From contig JAMCZD010000474.1 in assembly GCA_023473405.1 (NCBI GenBank), positions 1,715-10,898 of the forward strand: a stretch of DNA of 9,184 nucleotides, read 5' to 3'. This document shows, in pieces, positions 6,942 through 9,184 of this stretch (the first letter of the stretch is position 1; the number at the start of each line of letters is the position of its first letter). Position numbers and translations under genes: made by a program. Below the pieces are notes generated by a model, which ran no database searches, was not told the DNA's origin, and saw only the letters and a list, made by a program, of their open reading frames with translations. Origin of the DNA: Candidatus Omnitrophota bacterium. GTDB taxonomy: Bacteria; Verrucomicrobiota; Verrucomicrobiia; Limisphaerales; UBA1319.

Positions 6942-7467
6942 TTGAATGAAAAGAGGTGGAGCGGTTTGTAGAGCTTTAGGAATCAGACTCCTTTCGTAAT
7001 GAGTTGGATAGCCTCGGTTGTCTTCATCCGGCGACGCCAACCCGGCACATAGGAGGCATCGGCTTTGCCCTGGTCCTTCTGCAATTCAAACAAGCCCAGC
7101 ACGAGGTTGCGCAGGATCGCCAAACAGTGGGCGGCCCTGGGGCATCGCACCAACGAGGCATCCTCCCCGAGGCTTTTGTCACGCCGATAATGCGAACCGT
7201 TTTCACTGGCCGCCCAGTGGCCGCGAATAAATTCCAGGAGCCCTTGGGCACTGTGGTCCTGGGCCAGCAAACTGGTGGCATAGAAGCTATATTCCTCCTC
7301 GCTCTTGATGACTTTACCCCGGCGCAGATATTCTCGCTGACGCCACACGGCAATGAACTGCCAGCAGCCGCACAAACCGGCCTCTTCGGGACTCAGGCTG
7401 ACCCGTTGCAAGCGCCACCATTGCACCCGCCCATGCTCTTTAATCGGACCGCTGTCATATTCGGCGG

Positions 7468-7476
7468 AAAAAAAAA
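7468..7476 (-). other. T9 homopolymer where the transposase frame breaks
   Basis: The coding strand reads GCC, nine T, CCG. Frame 1 gives PQPFFFRRI and stops 13 nt later. The downstream transposase frame is +1 (one base skipped, or two added) and gives FFSAEYDSGPIKEHGR. A -1 shift does not help: it reads PPNMTAVRL and stops soon after, at 7393. Runs of nine A or T are typical sites of polymerase slippage. Confidence 0.8.
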
Positions 7477-8228
7477 GGCTGCGGCAGCTTGACTTGAGCT
7501 CGCTCCAGGATGCCACTTTGATTGCCCTTGAGCCCGAAAAGGTAATCGGCTCCCAACTCCTGGGTCACAAAGCGGGCGCTCTGTTGCTGGCAATGCAGGG
7601 CGTCGGCGGTGATCACACTGCCGGCCAAGGCCACGGCCGGTAATTGCTTGAGGAGCGGCTGGAGGGCCGGAATCTCGTTGCTCTTTTGTTCAATGGGCTC
7701 TTGGGCCACCGTCAGCCGCAAGCGGTGCGAAACGGCCGAAAGCAATTGCAGCGCTTGGCCGTCGCCCCGGCCGCTGCCCCGCAAGACCTTGCCGTCGACG
7801 GCCAGGCCTTCCAAGACCGAGATATCCTGCTCCATCATCCATCGGCCCACCGCTAGGTCAAAGGCATGCGGGTCCAAGGAATTGAGCACCCGGAAAAAGG
7901 TGCTGTCGCTGGGCGGAACATAACGGTTGGTTTTGGGGGTTAAGCGGCAGCCCAAGGCCCTTAATTGTCGTTGCGTTAGTTTGCTGCACACATCTTCGAA
8001 GGCCTGGTAGCCCCCGGCCCCCAATAACATCGCCACCGTCGCACACGCCAAGACAAAGGGCTGGGGATGGCGCAAACCATGGCCCCGGCGAGAGTCGCCC
8101 AGCGATCGAAAGACCTCTAAAAGCGAATCAAGGCTGGGCGCTCGCAAGGGACAGGGACCGCTGAGGGACTCCTCGTGGGGCGCCAATTGGGCCGGCAGCC
8201 GGGGCCGACGCAACGTCGCCGCCGCTCC

Positions 8229-8759
8229 GGCACACAGTTCCCGCAAATAAAGCTGCTTGGGTTGGCCGTGGTCCAGATAGAAGTCTCGGCTGGAACGTCC
8301 GTAACCACTGCTGCAACCCACCGCTTCAAAACCGCACGCCCGATAGGCCGTGCCCCGATACTGGGTTTCATCGACAAAACTCTCCACCAAGAGCACCGGA
8401 TGGCCCCACTGCTCTTGCCAGTCCTGGCTTAGCCGCTTGAGGCACAGACTCAAAACCCGCGAGGCTAAATTGGGATAGCGTTGCCGGTCGGGCAGGACCA
8501 AAAACCGGCTATTATTGACCACAAAGCATAATCGACGGGTCCGCCGGCGGGGCGTCCATCCAATCCACCGTTCGCGAGCCTTAATATTTAGAGCGGGGGC
8601 ACTGAAAGCAATCAGCGCCACCCACTGTCCATCCAATTCAGCCACATAGCGCAGAGACTGGCCTCCCAGACGGGCGCTGTGCAGATAGTGCTGCGCTTGG
8701 AGTAGTTGATCGTAGGAGTCGCGCTCTTGCGGCAAAATTAGGCGCACGGTAATCCGGCG
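8229..8759 (-). other. DUF4338/DruA-like domain within the transposase
   Basis: This is the nucleotide extent of transposase residues about 14-190. DruA is a DUF4338 protein of the Druantia anti-phage system. No druB-druE or druE-like helicase gene is present here, so this copy is a transposon domain rather than part of a defence operon. Its job is unknown; DNA recognition or target choice is possible. Domain borders are estimated by eye. Confidence 0.7.
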
Positions 8760-8876
8760 CAGGACTTCGGCTTCCGGCACAATTTCTTGCTTTGGCATCC
8801 GAATTTTCTGCCAGAAGCGGGCGGGAAAGTCTATTTATTTCTTCGACTTTCTCCGACGTGCCGCCACTTTCTTTTC

Positions 8877-8893
8877 CAGGTGAAATAGCCGTG
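8877..8893 (-). repeat. Terminal inverted repeat proximal to the transposase start
   Basis: Reading inward on the minus strand: CACGGCTATTTCACCTG. It lies about 80 nt upstream of the transposase ATG at 8798. No clear promoter boxes are visible between them. Confidence 0.88.
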
Positions 8894-8902
8894 GAGAGCG
8901 TG
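8894..8902. repeat. Target-site duplication, right copy (GAGAGCGTG)
   Basis: Identical to 6763-6771 and directly adjacent to the terminal repeat. The pre-insertion site can be rebuilt by joining 6771 to 8903. Confidence 0.9.
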
Positions 8903-8925
8903 CGGCACAGGAGCGCGGATGAAGG

Positions 8926-8934
8926 CCCCCCCCC
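8926..8934. repeat. C9 homopolymer
   Basis: Nine C in a row in the intergenic region right of the IS. A similar C-rich tract precedes the heptamer array at 1689-1695. Such tracts are length-variable and hard to sequence. Confidence 0.6.
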
Positions 8935-8951
8935 GAAATTGATAATTCAGG

Positions 8952-9033
8952 ATTGAGAATTGGCCATTTGTCATTGATAGGGACACGTGCCAGTCCGGAC
9001 TCGATGACAAATTACCAATTTTCGATTCTCAAT
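8952..9033. repeat. AT-rich intergenic inverted repeat
   Basis: ATTGAGAAT (8952-8960) pairs with ATTCTCAAT (9025-9033), and ATTTGTCAT (8966-8974) pairs with ATGACAAAT (9004-9012); TGG/CCA also pairs between them. One arm has 7 extra bases. The loop contains the palindrome GTCCGGAC (8993-9000). It is non-coding and resembles a REP- or MITE-like dispersed palindrome; other genomic copies cannot be checked here. Confidence 0.7.
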
Positions 9034-9043
9034 GCTCGTTCCT

Positions 9044-9081
9044 ACGCCCCACGCTCCCCACGCTCCACGCTCCAACGCTCC
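9044..9081. repeat. ACGCTCC heptamer array
   Basis: ACGCCCC (9044-9050) and ACGCTCC at 9051-9057, 9060-9066, 9067-9073 and 9075-9081, with 0-2 nt spacers. It lies directly downstream of the gene ending at 9085 and in inverse orientation to the GGAGCGT units around the IS. Confidence 0.8.
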
Positions 9082-9084
9082 CAT

Positions 9085-9184
9085 TTACTCGATCTCGATC
9101 CCCTGCAAGATGGCGTCGTTGGAACCGTCTGCCGCGATCCGAATATTGATCCGGCCATACTGGTCCGGGGCGTAGGAACGAGCA
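9085..9184 (-). CDS. C-terminal end of an unidentified protein (runs off right edge)
   Basis: The minus strand is open from the window edge to TAA (9085-9087), giving 32 residues that end YGRINIRIAADGSNDAILQ then GIEIE. The pattern G-R-I-x-I-x-I followed by A-x-x-x-G-I-E-I resembles the last two strands of malectin-like or other carbohydrate-binding beta-sandwich domains, which often end in NGIEI-type sequence. That is a guess from a short fragment. The alternating hydrophobic pattern and the clean stop support real coding. The gene would be upstream of, and co-directional with, the rest of the window. The last 18 nt at the edge are also one arm of a perfect inverted repeat. Confidence 0.5.
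   Translation of the reverse strand, partial: ARSYAPDQYGRINIRIAADGSNDAILQGIEIE

Larger units (their letters stand above)
6983..8798 (-). pseudogene. DUF4338 (DruA-like) / ISAs1-family fusion transposase, frameshifted at a T9 run
   Basis: The frame from ATG 8798 runs 447 residues to a stop at 7455; the rest continues in another frame to the TGA at 6983. Dropping one T of the nine-T run (7468-7476) gives one 604-residue protein. Residues about 14-190 resemble DUF4338/DruA: ILPQERDSYDQLL, LGGQSLRYVAELDG, WIGWTPRRRTRRL, FVVNNSRFLVLP, and a tail like GYGRSSRDFYLDHGQPKQLY. Residues about 222-285 are the ISAs1 N-terminal helper region (SLLEVFRSLGDSRRGHG, YQAFEDV). The DDE fold follows with AVDGKVLRGS (D335), ITADALH (D399), FGLKGNQ, and, after the shift, EHGRVQWW, FIRGHWAASENGSHYRRD (E532) and LGEDASLVR. 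All three catalytic acids survive. Without frameshifting the product lacks the glutamate and is inactive, unless slippage on the T run restores it. The 3' frame is not a separate gene. Confidence 0.85.
6772..8893 (-). mobile_element. Complete ISAs1-like insertion sequence, 2122 bp, with a DruA-type domain in its transposase
   Basis: The ends are defined by sequence alone. CACGGCTATTTC at 6772-6783 is the exact reverse complement of 8882-8893, and the match extends to 15 of 17 bp. Both ends are flanked by the identical 9-mer GAGAGCGTG. Ends starting with C and a 9-bp duplication suit the ISAs1 family. At 2122 bp it is longer than the usual 1.2-1.5 kb, because its single gene carries an extra N-terminal DUF4338/DruA-like domain of about 200 residues and the right end has 211 bp of structured non-coding DNA. 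The transposase reads leftward, so 8893 is the tnp-proximal end. The intact duplication and repeats suggest a fairly recent insertion. There are no passenger genes. Confidence 0.92.

Noticed and set aside
6983..7516. Independent 177-residue gene starting at GTG 7516
   Set aside because: It continues the ISAs1 fold directly after the T9 run (HGR, EN and GEDAS motifs), so it is the 3' part of the transposase.
7393..7593. A -1 frameshift product at the T9 run
   Set aside because: The -1 frame reads a non-transposase sequence and stops at 7393; the real continuation is the +1 frame.
6983..8798. A Druantia anti-phage defence locus
   Set aside because: Only the DUF4338 domain is present, inside an IS with defined ends; no druB-druE genes or helicase are in the window.

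Overview
The window looks like bacterial chromosome, most plausibly from the Verrucomicrobiota or a related PVC lineage. This is inferred from gene style: a secreted PQQ-repeat protein opening with the mature motif DWPQWRGPNRD, a secreted GH36 alpha-galactosidase with a YRNDFN nucleophile motif, short heptamer arrays between genes, and weak or absent Shine-Dalgarno sites on several genes. No rRNA or marker gene confirms it. Every recognisable gene lies on the minus strand, so transcription runs from right to left.

Layout, left to right. (1) 1-238 is the N-terminal part of a ComA-like phosphosulfolactate synthase; its ATG overlaps the stop of an MmgE/PrpD-family gene (235-1620), so the two form a translationally coupled pair. 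(2) 1703-1793 is an array of thirteen 7-bp units. It runs into the 3' end of a POT/PTR2 proton-coupled peptide transporter gene (1765-3201) and supplies its last residues and stop codon. (3) 3358-5433 encodes the GH36 alpha-galactosidase and 5436-6659 the PQQ-like beta-propeller protein. The propeller gene is upstream and the gap is 2 nt, so they are almost certainly co-transcribed. Both have signal peptides, which suggests an exported carbohydrate-handling pair. A sigma70-like promoter candidate sits at 6714-6742. (4) 6772-8893 is a complete insertion sequence of 2122 bp, bounded by 12-bp exact (15/17 extended) terminal inverted repeats and a perfect 9-bp target duplication. Its transposase has an ISAs1-type DDE domain and an N-terminal DUF4338/DruA-like domain, the domain known from the Druantia anti-phage system. 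The reading frame is broken at a run of nine T residues on the coding strand. The right end carries a 70-bp hairpin and repeated ACCTGG motifs. (5) 8903-9084 is intergenic, with an AT-rich palindrome and an ACGCTCC heptamer array. Removing the IS joins this to the short GGAGCGT array at 6747-6771, so the element landed in a larger palindromic intergenic repeat. (6) 9085-9184 is the C-terminal end of a gene that runs off the right edge.

The most unusual item is the insertion sequence: a DruA-type domain fused to an ISAs1 transposase, with a homopolymer frameshift and structured ends. The metabolic genes belong to well-known families.
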